This document shows positions 1 through 6,159 of a stretch of DNA of 40,934 nucleotides, in pieces. Under the pieces are notes generated by a model. That model did not search any database, was not told the origin of the DNA, and saw nothing but the letters and a program-made list of their open reading frames with translations. Position 1 is the stretch's first letter, and every line of letters begins with the position of its first letter. The position numbers and the translations under genes were made by a program. The stretch is from JAVXAG01 sp040307645 (GTDB taxonomy: Bacteria; Bacillota; Clostridia; Peptostreptococcales; Anaerovoracaceae). Location of the stretch: contig JAWRJF010000097.1 of NCBI GenBank assembly GCA_040307645.1, forward strand, positions 1 through 40,934, written 5' to 3'.

Positions 1-49
1 TTGAAATCATCTCTATTTGATTAGTATTTTTGCTGTTCTTAGATATCAT
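1..49 (-). CDS. IS1182-type transposase, N-terminal 16 codons (cut by window edge)
   Basis: Only the first 16 codons lie in the window; the gene runs left out of it. The start ATG (49-47) follows an AGGAAGG-like ribosome binding site. The peptide MISKNSKNTNQIEMIS resembles the N-terminus of IS1182-family transposases, which typically open with Asn-rich residues and an N-Q-x-E-M-x-S motif. Upstream on the same strand lie an extended -10 (82-90) and two hairpins (158-173 and 195-217) that may belong to the insertion sequence end. The short length limits certainty; intactness of the element cannot be judged. Confidence 0.5.
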   Translation of the reverse strand, partial: MISKNSKNTNQIEMIS

Positions 50-81
50 GTTGCACCTTCCTTTGGTTTTTCTATACTCAT

Positions 82-113
82 ATTATACCACAAAAACCCT
101 AATAAGTGTTGAA
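82..113 (-). promoter_or_regulatory. Putative promoter of the IS1182-type transposase
   Basis: A TATAAT (82-87) preceded by TG one base upstream forms an extended -10 on the minus strand, about 33 bases before the transposase ATG. The best -35 candidate (TTCAAC, 108-113) is 20 bases away, so the extended -10 probably does the work. Confidence 0.4.
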
Positions 114-194
114 ATTTCAGTGTTTATATTGATTTATTGCATAAGAAAAAGCCCTTGGGTTCGTCGTGAACCCTCGGACTTTGTCTTCGGTCTG

Positions 195-225
195 AAATGG
201 ACCTTTATGGTCCATTTATTTTTTC
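195..225 (+). terminator. Hairpin plus T-tract at presumed IS end
   Basis: A perfect 9-bp stem (195-203 with 209-217, loop TTTAT) is followed by a T-rich run to 225. It has the form of a rho-independent terminator on the plus strand. It sits directly at the point where the S41-peptidase reading frame becomes recognisable, so it may be the terminal structure of the insertion sequence. A second hairpin (GGGTTC 158-163 with GAACCC 168-173) lies inside. Confidence 0.5.
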
Positions 226-228
226 TTA

Positions 229-545
229 GAAGGTAGCAATTCTGCTGGCTATCAATTGAGCGGTAATGTATACAACATCAATCTTCCTAATGCTGGAATT
301 CCCAATGCTTTAACTTCATCATTGTGTTTTCAGTACAATTCTGAAAACGTAGACGGAAAAGGTTATGTTCCAGATGTGTGGTGTAATCCTAAGGATTCAC
401 TAAATAATGTTTTTAAGACGCTATATAATCAAAATATGGTAAGTAATGAGACTATTAATAAAATAAATGCAGAAATAAAAAAATCGAGCCGTGTTATCAC
501 TTTAAAATGTGGGAAAAACACTATAAAACCTGGTAATGAATTTGG
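229..545 (+). pseudogene. S41-family peptidase, C-terminal fragment
   Basis: The plus-strand frame is open across the presumed IS boundary and reads EGSNSAGY, then LPNAGI, then GKGYVPDVW. This order resembles the end of S41 (C-terminal processing peptidase-like) domains: a catalytic-Ser segment of G-S-x-S-A-G type, an LPN strand, and a closing G-x-G-x-x-P-D-V. The N-terminal nine-tenths of a normal gene is absent and the upstream bases look like insertion-sequence DNA. The 3' part (about 520-582) runs into ISL3-like sequence on the other strand, so the true C-terminus is probably also lost or chimeric. A TTG at 256 is the only nearby start and would remove the Ser segment, so I treat this as a dead fragment. 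Confidence 0.5.
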
Positions 546-795
546 AAATAATTTATCTACGAAAGCAATATATAGATTATAAATATCGCACATTAAATAT
601 TTCACGTCCGATCTTTCATCGCGGGGTATAGACGCAAAACATGGTTCAGTTACTACTTTGCGTCGGCTTGCCACTATATCAATGGGTTCTCTAGGAGTAA
701 AATCAAGTAGCATTAAAGTTTAATCACATTCTCCTTGAATTTTCATATGTACTTCATCAATACTTACAATCTCATATCTGCCATCTTCTTTCCTT
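540..795 (-). pseudogene. ISL3-type transposase remnant with internal stop
   Basis: On the minus strand one frame reads DGRYEIVSIDEVHMK, IQGECD, a TAA stop, then TLMLLDFTPREPIDIV, SRRK, IPRDERSDVKYLMCD and FVDKLFPNS. The order I-D-E-V-H, then L-L-D-F-T, then VKYLMCD followed by a F-P-N motif matches the DDE core of ISL3-family transposases, where the first Asp of the triad lies in the I-D-E segment and the second in the M-C-D segment. A nonsense codon interrupts the frame about ten codons after the first Asp, and neither the N-terminus (zinc/HTH) nor the C-terminus is present. No inverted repeats were recognised. I infer a decayed internal fragment. Confidence 0.6.
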
Positions 796-940
796 TTTGT
801 CCCCTTATCGCCTCAAAAATCCCTTTTTTTTAATTTTGTATACCTTTTGTGCGTCTTTGTGTGAGGTTTAATCAATAGCTGTAAATGGATATTTAAAGCG
901 GTTTTTGAGCAATTTAAAAGGTCAATCCTTTTCCAATATA
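796..940. other. Intergenic sequence, no recognised feature
   Basis: AT-rich sequence between the ISL3 remnant and the tmRNA terminator. I see no ORF with a ribosome binding site, RNA fold or repeat that I can support. Confidence 0.4.
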
Positions 941-978
941 AAAAAAGGCACCATCGCAATGCGATGATGCCTTTTTTT
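941..978 (-). terminator. Rho-independent terminator of ssrA
   Basis: A long stem (AAAAAAGGCA then CATCGC, loop AAT, GCGATG then TGCCTTTTTTT) begins three bases beyond the encoded CCA of the tmRNA. The stem is almost symmetrical with A- and T-tracts on both flanks, so it could work in both directions. Confidence 0.85.
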
Positions 979-980
979 AG

Positions 981-1339
981 TGGTGGAGATGAGGAGAGTC
1001 GAACTCCTGTCCGAAAGCATTTCCATAAGATTTTCTCCGAGCGCAGCTAATAATTTATAGTTCGCATTTCCGATCCCTTATTAGCAAGGTAAAGAAAAAG
1101 CTATCTCGTTGTTCCTTCATGATACCGAGAACTCTCATGAAGTTTTCCTGTATAATTGACGCCAGATTTCTAGTCTACAGGGAAACTAGAGCTGACGCGC
1201 GTGCTGCGAAATTAAGCAGCTAATGCGAAATTATTATTATTTTTAGCGTTTATATTTAAACGTGCCCTTTTAACGTAGACCTGGCAACTACGGCTCGCTT
1301 ATCTTACTTCTACACCCCCGTCGAAACCTTTACACCCCC
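981..1339 (-). ncRNA. ssrA: Transfer-messenger RNA (tmRNA)
   Basis: tmRNA rescues stalled ribosomes together with SmpB, encoded just upstream. The 5' end GGGGGTG (1339-1333) pairs with CATCTCC before the genome-encoded CCA (983-981) to form the tRNA-like acceptor stem; the T-arm signature GGTTCGA-like GAGTTCGACTC is present near the 3' end, and the 5' GGTTTCGACGGGG box is typical of tmRNA. The tag reading frame (1247-1212) decodes as AKNNNNFALAA followed by TAA, ending in the ALAA-type degron recognised by ClpXP-like proteases. At 359 nt it has normal length and is a one-piece tmRNA. Confidence 0.97.
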
Positions 1340-1346
1340 GAGAATG

Positions 1347-1377
1347 ATTATACCTATATAGTATTCGTTTTAATCAA
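1347..1377 (-). promoter_or_regulatory. Promoter of ssrA
   Basis: A TATAAT (1347-1352) lies seven bases before the mature tmRNA 5' end, so the primary transcript probably starts at or next to the mature end. The -35 candidate TTGATT (1372-1377) is at a long 19-base spacing. Confidence 0.6.
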
Positions 1378-1405
1378 AAATTGCAACTGTTTTAATATGG
1401 ATATC

Positions 1406-1870
1406 TTAATATCTTTGCTTCATAGCCTGCTCCATTTTTCTGGAAGCATCTTTTTTGGCCATATCTTCCCTTTTATCATAATTTTTTTTGCCTCGTGCAA
1501 CGGCAATTTCCATCTTTGCTCTACCGTCCTCATTAATATAAATATTTAAAGGAACCAGTGTAAGACCCTTTAAGGTTGTATATCCAATCAGTTTCCTAAT
1601 TTCTTGTTTATGTAATAGTAACTTTCTTGGACGAATTGGATCAACATTAAATCGATTTCCTTGTTCATAAGGGCTAATATGCATTCCATAAATAATCATT
1701 TCCCCGTTTTCGATTTTCGCATAGCTTTCTTTAATATTTACTTTGCCTAACCGTATTGATTTTATCTCTGTACCGGTTAGCACTATTCCAGCCTCATAAA
1801 CTTCTTCAATGAAGTAATCGTGACGCGCTTTTTTATTATTGGCAACTATCTTTTTTTGACGCTTTCCCAT
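1406..1870 (-). CDS. smpB: SsrA-binding protein SmpB
   Basis: SmpB binds the tRNA-like domain of tmRNA and brings it to stalled ribosomes. The 154-residue protein has the usual family length, opens with the basic KxIVANNKKARHDY segment, carries the GIVLTGTEIKSIR core of the OB-like barrel, and ends in the lysine-rich C-terminal tail GKKNYDKRED, which enters the mRNA channel. The gene starts two bases after the stop of the second signal peptidase, with AGGAG upstream, so it is likely co-transcribed with it. Its partner ssrA lies immediately downstream with its own promoter. This smpB-ssrA adjacency is common in Firmicutes. Confidence 0.97.
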   Translation of the reverse strand: MGKRQKKIVANNKKARHDYFIEEVYEAGIVLTGTEIKSIRLGKVNIKESYAKIENGEMIIYGMHISPYEQGNRFNVDPIRPRKLLLHKQEIRKLIGYTTLKGLTLVPLNIYINEDGRAKMEIAVARGKKNYDKREDMAKKDASRKMEQAMKQRY

Positions 1871-1872
1871 GT

Positions 1873-2391
1873 TTAAATTACTCCTATCCTATCTAATGGC
1901 CATATCCTAAAAACAGCCTTACCTATAACCTTCTCATTATCTACCTGTCCCACTGTCACATCTCTGCTGTCTCTGCTTATAGCTCTATTGTCTCCAAGTA
2001 CAAAACAGTGGCGATTCCTTATAGTAACTTGCTGTAAACTGCAACCTGCCTTTTCATCAAAAACATAGCCCTCAGTAAGGGGCTTGTCATTGACAAAAAC
2101 TAGTCCATCAACAATTGCAACAGTGTCTTCTTCTACTGCAATTACTCTCTTTATTAATAAATGGCCCTCGCCATTTGGTGAATTAATTTCTGATGGAAAA
2201 ACAATAATATCATTGTATTTTGGGCTGTCCTTTTTAAAGGCAAGTTTATAAACAATTAACTTATCACCTTCTTCTAGCCCTGGGAGCATAGAACTGCCTC
2301 TTACTTCTACAATATCCAAGGTAACAAAACATAACACTGCAGTCGATATCCCTAATATTATTGCCATACCCCATGCCAAGGTTTTTTTCAT
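1873..2391 (-). CDS. lepB: Signal peptidase I (second of a tandem pair)
   Basis: Type I signal peptidases cleave Sec/Tat signal peptides at the outer face of the membrane. The 172-residue protein has one N-terminal membrane helix (about residues 5-28), the catalytic serine in GSSMLP (Ser34), the general-base lysine in LLIKRV (Lys81), and the closing GDNRAISRDSR box. Length and single N-terminal anchor fit the short Gram-positive SipS-like class. It begins 14 bases after the first signal peptidase stop with AGGAG at a proper distance, and is followed two bases later by smpB. The two tandem enzymes are clearly diverged from each other, which suggests different substrate preference or simple redundancy. 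Confidence 0.93.
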   Translation of the reverse strand: MKKTLAWGMAIILGISTAVLCFVTLDIVEVRGSSMLPGLEEGDKLIVYKLAFKKDSPKYNDIIVFPSEINSPNGEGHLLIKRVIAVEEDTVAIVDGLVFVNDKPLTEGYVFDEKAGCSLQQVTIRNRHCFVLGDNRAISRDSRDVTVGQVDNEKVIGKAVFRIWPLDRIGVI

Positions 2392-2405
2392 ATATAGAGT
2401 TTCTC

Positions 2406-2912
2406 CTATTTAATCAATCCAAATTCACTAAACGGGTACACTCTGATTACTGCTTTTCCTACTACATCGTCTTCTTTAATACAACCTAATTCACGACTAT
2501 CCCTACTAACACGTCTATTGTCTCCCATTACGAATAGCTGGCCTTCAGGTACAACAAGATCGCTTATTTCACCCCAAGTATAATCCTCTTTGATATAGTC
2601 TTCTTCAAAAAGTTCTCCGTTTATGTATACTTGTCCATCTTTTATATCAATTTCATCACCAGGCAAACCTATTATTCTTTTTATCAGTAATTTCTCTTTT
2701 CCATTATCTTGCTTTAGGTCTGAATGAAATACGATTACATCGCCTCTTTCCGGTTCACTAAAAGTATATGACTGTTTACTTAAAAACAGATAATCGTTTT
2801 CATAAAAATTAGGTTGCATTGAACTTTCCTTAACAATTGTAGGCTTAATAAACTGTACAACAATTATTGCAATCACCAATGCAATGAGTATATCCTTAAT
2901 CCATTCTTTCAT
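2406..2912 (-). CDS. lepB: Signal peptidase I (first of a tandem pair)
   Basis: A Ser/Lys membrane protease for removal of signal peptides. Starting at ATG 2912 the protein has 168 residues with a membrane helix (about 5-23), catalytic serine in ESSMQP (Ser31), catalytic lysine in LLIKRI (Lys78), and the GDNRRVSRDSRE box near the C-terminus. I prefer this ATG because AAGGGG lies nine bases before it; an upstream TTG at 2942 would add ten Asn/Lys-rich residues, has no clear ribosome binding site and would overlap the preceding gene. The gene follows the pseudouridine synthase by about 19 bases, so the two probably share a transcript. Confidence 0.93.
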   Translation of the reverse strand: MKEWIKDILIALVIAIIVVQFIKPTIVKESSMQPNFYENDYLFLSKQSYTFSEPERGDVIVFHSDLKQDNGKEKLLIKRIIGLPGDEIDIKDGQVYINGELFEEDYIKEDYTWGEISDLVVPEGQLFVMGDNRRVSRDSRELGCIKEDDVVGKAVIRVYPFSEFGLIK

Positions 2913-2931
2913 GTTTTTATTCCCCTTCTTA

Positions 2932-3903
2932 TTATTGTTCAAAAATGCTGTTTTTTATTCTTTCAAAATCTTTCGGCAGCGTAGCCACGATCTCTTTCCC
3001 CTCCAAATAATGTAAGGCCCCTGGGCATTCATTAAATATAAGTTTATGAGCATGGAGCAATTGTGTCGTCAATCCAAATTTTTGTCTCATTATATTATTA
3101 GTTCTCTTGTCCCCGTATTTTATATCCCCAATAATAGGATGTCCAATTTTTGCAAGATGAGCTCTGATTTGATGACTTCTGCCCGTAATAATTTCCACCT
3201 CAACCAAGGTATACCCCCTGGTATATGATATAGGACTTACTATGGTTTCAATAACTTTTCCCATTTCCTCAGTATTAGGAAGAACCGAAACCAAGTTTTT
3301 TTCAGTATCTTTTATTATTTTATCTTTTAAGCACATTTTATCTTTAAGATGGCCTTTTACAATTGTTAAATAGTACTTACTAATTTTATCCTTATCTCTT
3401 ATCATCTGATTCAATGTCTGCAGTGAATATGAGTTTTTTCCAAACAAAACTAGACCAGTAGTATTTCTATCTAACCGGTTTACTGATGCAGGTGAAAAAG
3501 TTTTCTCTATTCTTGGATTAAATTCGCCTTTTTCAATCAAATAATCATATACCTGATTAGCCAAATGGTTTTTCTTCTCTATATTATCTCCATGGGTCAA
3601 CAAGCCAAATGGTTTTTCTACTACCAAAATATTTTCATCTTCATACGCAATAGTAAATTGGCGTTTAACCTTTGCACGAGGTTTTTTTCTTGTGAAGTTT
3701 TCAAAATCCTCATCACTTATATATATTGAAATTTCATCACCGACATGAATCATGGCATCATTCTTACTCCTCTTGCCATTTATTTTTATGTCTTTTCTTA
3801 TTAATTTATAAATCATGCTTAGTGGTGCATTTTCAAAATATTTTTTTAGAAACCTATCTAATCTCTGGTTCCCCTCATTTTCTGTTATATTAACTTTTAT
3901 CAT
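2932..3903 (-). CDS. RluA-family 23S rRNA pseudouridine synthase
   Basis: This enzyme isomerises uridines in structured RNA, most likely 23S rRNA (RluC/RluD-type). The 323 residues contain an N-terminal S4 RNA-binding domain (about 1-65, NQRLDRFLKKYF), then the RluA catalytic domain. The catalytic Asp is Asp145 in VNRLDRNTTG, the family motif H-R-L-D-x-x-T-S/T-G with Asn in place of His. Other family blocks are GRSHQIRAHL and HPIIGDIKYGD. It heads a run with two signal peptidases. A near-consensus promoter lies so close to the ATG that the mRNA would have almost no leader. Which uridines are modified cannot be told from sequence. Confidence 0.92.
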   Translation of the reverse strand: MIKVNITENEGNQRLDRFLKKYFENAPLSMIYKLIRKDIKINGKRSKNDAMIHVGDEISIYISDEDFENFTRKKPRAKVKRQFTIAYEDENILVVEKPFGLLTHGDNIEKKNHLANQVYDYLIEKGEFNPRIEKTFSPASVNRLDRNTTGLVLFGKNSYSLQTLNQMIRDKDKISKYYLTIVKGHLKDKMCLKDKIIKDTEKNLVSVLPNTEEMGKVIETIVSPISYTRGYTLVEVEIITGRSHQIRAHLAKIGHPIIGDIKYGDKRTNNIMRQKFGLTTQLLHAHKLIFNECPGALHYLEGKEIVATLPKDFERIKNSIFEQ

Positions 3904-3910
3904 ACCCTTT

Positions 3911-3939
3911 ATTATACATCATTCAACTATTTAAATCAA
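3911..3939 (-). promoter_or_regulatory. Promoter of the pseudouridine synthase gene, apparently leaderless
   Basis: TTGATT (3934-3939), 17 bases, TATAAT (3911-3916) on the minus strand. Transcription should start about seven bases after the -10, at or one to two bases before the ATG at 3903-3901, leaving no room for a ribosome binding site. Only a weak AAAGGG abuts the ATG. Confidence 0.65.
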
Positions 3940-4056
3940 AATAATAAAAAGAATTATGAAGAAAAATTCACACAATCCCTTTATTTTACATTTGTCCTCA
4001 GCTAAAAAATGTGATAAATTATATATAGTGTATATTGCTGTTTAAAGGAGACCAAT

Positions 4057-4512
4057 ATGAAATTTATAAAAGATTTTTTTTATGATAAAAACGATATTGT
4101 ATTAGCCATAATTATCTTAGCCCTTGCAGGTTCCCTAATCTTTTGGCGACTGGATATTATTATGGATTATCCTTCAACACTAATATCAGATTCAGGTTCA
4201 GGTTCATCTGTTACTGAAAGTAATAAAGACAAAGACAAAGACAAACCTGATAAAAGTGAATCCACAACTGATACCGGCAATGGTATCTGGTCTGGTGGTA
4301 AGCTTTCTAAAGATGTAACAGTTACTATAGCAGGCGGTTCTGCAACATCCGCCGTTCAATCTTTAATCGACAAAGGTCTTCTCGAGTCTTATGAAGAATA
4401 TGAACAGCTCTGCAAAGCCTCCGGCTATGATCCGCTTTCAATAAAAGCTACCACCTTTACATTTAAAGCCGGGTCTACTAAAAGTGATATCGTTTATACC
4501 ATAACAAAATAA
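4057..4512 (+). CDS. Small membrane protein with LysM/MltG-like C-terminal region
   Basis: The 151-residue protein has a short cytoplasmic N-terminus, one membrane helix (about 14-32), a low-complexity Ser/Lys/Asp linker (about 45-75), and an outer domain of about 70 residues reading VTVTIAGGSATSAVQSLIDKG, then YEEYEQLCKASGY, then TFKAGSTKSDIVYTIT. That pattern resembles the LysM-like N-terminal part of MltG/YceG endolytic transglycosylases (I-x-x-G-x-S, late hydrophobic G-L/I, F-K-A-G), but the catalytic domain is missing. Such truncated MltG-like proteins occur in Clostridia; function is unknown. AAAGGAG precedes the ATG. It is a single gene followed by a terminator. Confidence 0.75.
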   Translation: MKFIKDFFYDKNDIVLAIIILALAGSLIFWRLDIIMDYPSTLISDSGSGSSVTESNKDKDKDKPDKSESTTDTGNGIWSGGKLSKDVTVTIAGGSATSAVQSLIDKGLLESYEEYEQLCKASGYDPLSIKATTFTFKAGSTKSDIVYTITK

Positions 4513-4514
4513 AA

Positions 4515-4781
4515 TTACGATTCCAAAAGCTTGATTATTTCCATTAATCGAGCTTTTTGTTTTCCATCCATCATTGGCATTAAGCTTTTTACAGCTGCAA
4601 GTTGTTTATCATAAGAAACGTCATTTGCCTTAAGCTGATCTTTTAATTTTGATATTTCTCTTTTTATTTCACTATCACTCTTATTTTCGTATGCTTTTAC
4701 TTTATTCATGTCTATTTTTTTCCCGTTTGTTAGTCCCATTTGGGAAGCAAGTTCCATAATCATTTTGTCATCTAATTCCAT
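4515..4781 (-). CDS. Small charged protein of unknown function
   Basis: An 88-residue soluble, highly charged and predicted helical protein; I do not recognise the family. It opens MELDDKMIMELASQMG, has a Lys/Glu-rich middle likely to form coiled coil (about 35-65), and ends KSLMPMMDGKQKARLMEIIKLLE. A good ribosome binding site (GGAGG, a few bases before the ATG in the reverse complement of TACCTCC) supports it. It diverges from the 86-residue gene at 4872 across 90 bases and is convergent and nearly abutting with the MltG-like gene. The Met-rich C-terminal helix recalls small sporulation-associated proteins of Clostridia, but that is only a guess. Confidence 0.7.
   Translation of the reverse strand: MELDDKMIMELASQMGLTNGKKIDMNKVKAYENKSDSEIKREISKLKDQLKANDVSYDKQLAAVKSLMPMMDGKQKARLMEIIKLLES
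4525..4563 (+). terminator. Terminator after the MltG-like gene
   Basis: A 13-bp stem (4525-4537 with 4545-4557, one G-T pair) is followed by TTTTTGTTTT. It lies inside the 3' end of the opposite-strand small gene at 4515-4781. Confidence 0.7.
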
Positions 4782-4871
4782 TTCATACCTCCATATATTT
4801 ACTTACTATAATATATGCACTTATACTCAATTCATTTCATAATATATTATAGAAATTTTAGGAGGTTTATT

Positions 4872-5132
4872 ATGACCAAGAATCCTATACCCATTATCTT
4901 AGTATTGTTTTTACTTAAAGGTAACAGAAATCTTCAGATGCCTGTAATTAACACTCTTCAAATGGAAGCTATGCTTGATAATGTTCGAGGTATGCTAAGT
5001 ACTATTGACAAGATAAATAATCTTAGTCAGGTGGCAAAAGATCCACCCAAATTACCTGATATGGAAAAACTTATGGAACTTGCCGGTCCTGTAATTGCTG
5101 CAATGAATGCTAGTACTCCAAATGACGATTGA
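4872..5132 (+). CDS. Small protein of unknown function
   Basis: An 86-residue protein, not recognised. I start at ATG 4872 because TTAGGAGG lies directly upstream; an in-frame ATG at 4815 has no such site. The N-terminus has a short hydrophobic stretch (PIPIILVLFLL, about 5-15) that could be a membrane tether but is short; the rest is probably helical with Leu/Met-rich heptad-like spacing. It is divergent from the 88-residue gene at 4515-4781, and both have Met-rich helices, so the two may act together. The fba promoter overlaps its stop codon. No terminator separates it from fba. Confidence 0.7.
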   Translation: MTKNPIPIILVLFLLKGNRNLQMPVINTLQMEAMLDNVRGMLSTIDKINNLSQVAKDPPKLPDMEKLMELAGPVIAAMNASTPNDD

Positions 5133-5156
5133 ATATTTGCATAAGTAGTGTATAAT
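5129..5156 (+). promoter_or_regulatory. Promoter of fba
   Basis: TTGAAT (5129-5134), 16 bases, TATAAT (5151-5156), about 30 bases before the fba ATG. The -35 overlaps the stop of the upstream gene. Confidence 0.7.
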
Positions 5157-5186
5157 ATATTTAGTTATAAAATTGGGAGGTACACT

Positions 5187-6116
5187 ATGGCTTTAATTAC
5201 AACAGAAGAAATGTTTGCCAAAGCTTTGAATAAAGATTATGCTATTGGCGCATTTAACGTAAATAATATGGAAATAATACAAGGGATTGTCGAAGCGGCA
5301 AACATTGAAAATGCTCCGTTGATCCTACAAGTATCTGCAGGTGCAAGAAAATATGCCAGACCGGCTTATTTAGTTAAGCTAGTGGAAGCTGCTATCCTAG
5401 ATTCAGATGTAGACGTTGCACTTCATTTAGATCACGGAGAAGATTTTGAAATATGTAAAAAATGTATCGATGATGGCTTTACTTCAGTAATGATCGATGG
5501 CTCTAAATATCCTTTTGAAGAGAATATTGAACTTACTAAGAAAGTAGTAGAATATGCTCATGCCCATGGAGTGGTTGTAGAAGCTGAGCTTGGTAAACTT
5601 GCAGGAGTTGAAGACAATATAAAAGTCGATGCTCGCTCCGCTACTTTTACAGACCCCGATGAAGCTGCAGAATTTGTGGAAAGAACTGGAGTCGACTCTT
5701 TAGCTATTGCGATTGGAACTAGTCATGGTGCTTACAAGTTTAAAGGGGAGCCTTACCTAGACTATGAAAGATTAAAGAAAATACATAGTTTAATACCAAA
5801 TACCCCTTTAGTTCTTCATGGGGCCTCTTCTGTACTTCGTGAGTTTGTTGATAGATGCAACGAATTTGGCGGGAAAATCCCTGGCGCTCAAGGTGTCCCT
5901 GAAGAAATGATCCGAGAAGCAACTAAATATGGAATTTGTAAAGTAAATATCGATACTGATTTAAGACTTGCAATGACTGCAGAAATCAGAAGAGTATTAC
6001 AGGAAAAGCCAGAAGAGTTTGATCCTCGAAAATACTTAGGTCCTGGAAGGGATGCTATAACCAGAATGGTTCAGCACAAGATAAAAAGCGTTTTAAATGG
6101 TTCAAATACAAGATAG
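5187..6116 (+). CDS. fba: Class II fructose-1,6-bisphosphate aldolase
   Basis: Zinc-dependent aldolase of glycolysis and gluconeogenesis, splitting fructose 1,6-bisphosphate into DHAP and glyceraldehyde 3-phosphate. The start at 5187 follows GGGAGG; a longer frame from 5148 has no ribosome binding site and would start inside the promoter. The 309-residue protein shows the class II motif LHLDHG with catalytic Asp82 and zinc ligand His83, the AELGKLAG segment, IGTSHGAYK (His180) and LHGASS (His211), and the phosphate-binding KVNIDTD loop. Length fits the class IIB branch common in Firmicutes. The class II family also contains tagatose-bisphosphate aldolases, but the single glycolytic-type context makes FBP the likely substrate. 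Confidence 0.95.
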   Translation: MALITTEEMFAKALNKDYAIGAFNVNNMEIIQGIVEAANIENAPLILQVSAGARKYARPAYLVKLVEAAILDSDVDVALHLDHGEDFEICKKCIDDGFTSVMIDGSKYPFEENIELTKKVVEYAHAHGVVVEAELGKLAGVEDNIKVDARSATFTDPDEAAEFVERTGVDSLAIAIGTSHGAYKFKGEPYLDYERLKKIHSLIPNTPLVLHGASSVLREFVDRCNEFGGKIPGAQGVPEEMIREATKYGICKVNIDTDLRLAMTAEIRRVLQEKPEEFDPRKYLGPGRDAITRMVQHKIKSVLNGSNTR

Positions 6117-6121
6117 CATAT

Positions 6122-6159
6122 AAAAAGAGATGGTTATTAATTATCCATCTCTTTTTTTT
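6122..6159. terminator. Bidirectional terminator between fba and the LuxR-type gene
   Basis: A 12-bp perfect stem, AAAAAGAGATGG (6122-6133) with CCATCTCTTTTT (6145-6156), with T-tracts on both strands, sits between the two convergent genes. Confidence 0.9.

Noticed and set aside
30..236. Plus-strand open frame of 68 codons at the left edge
   Set aside because: It runs antisense to the transposase start and through two hairpins, has no ribosome binding site, and its product has no recognisable features.
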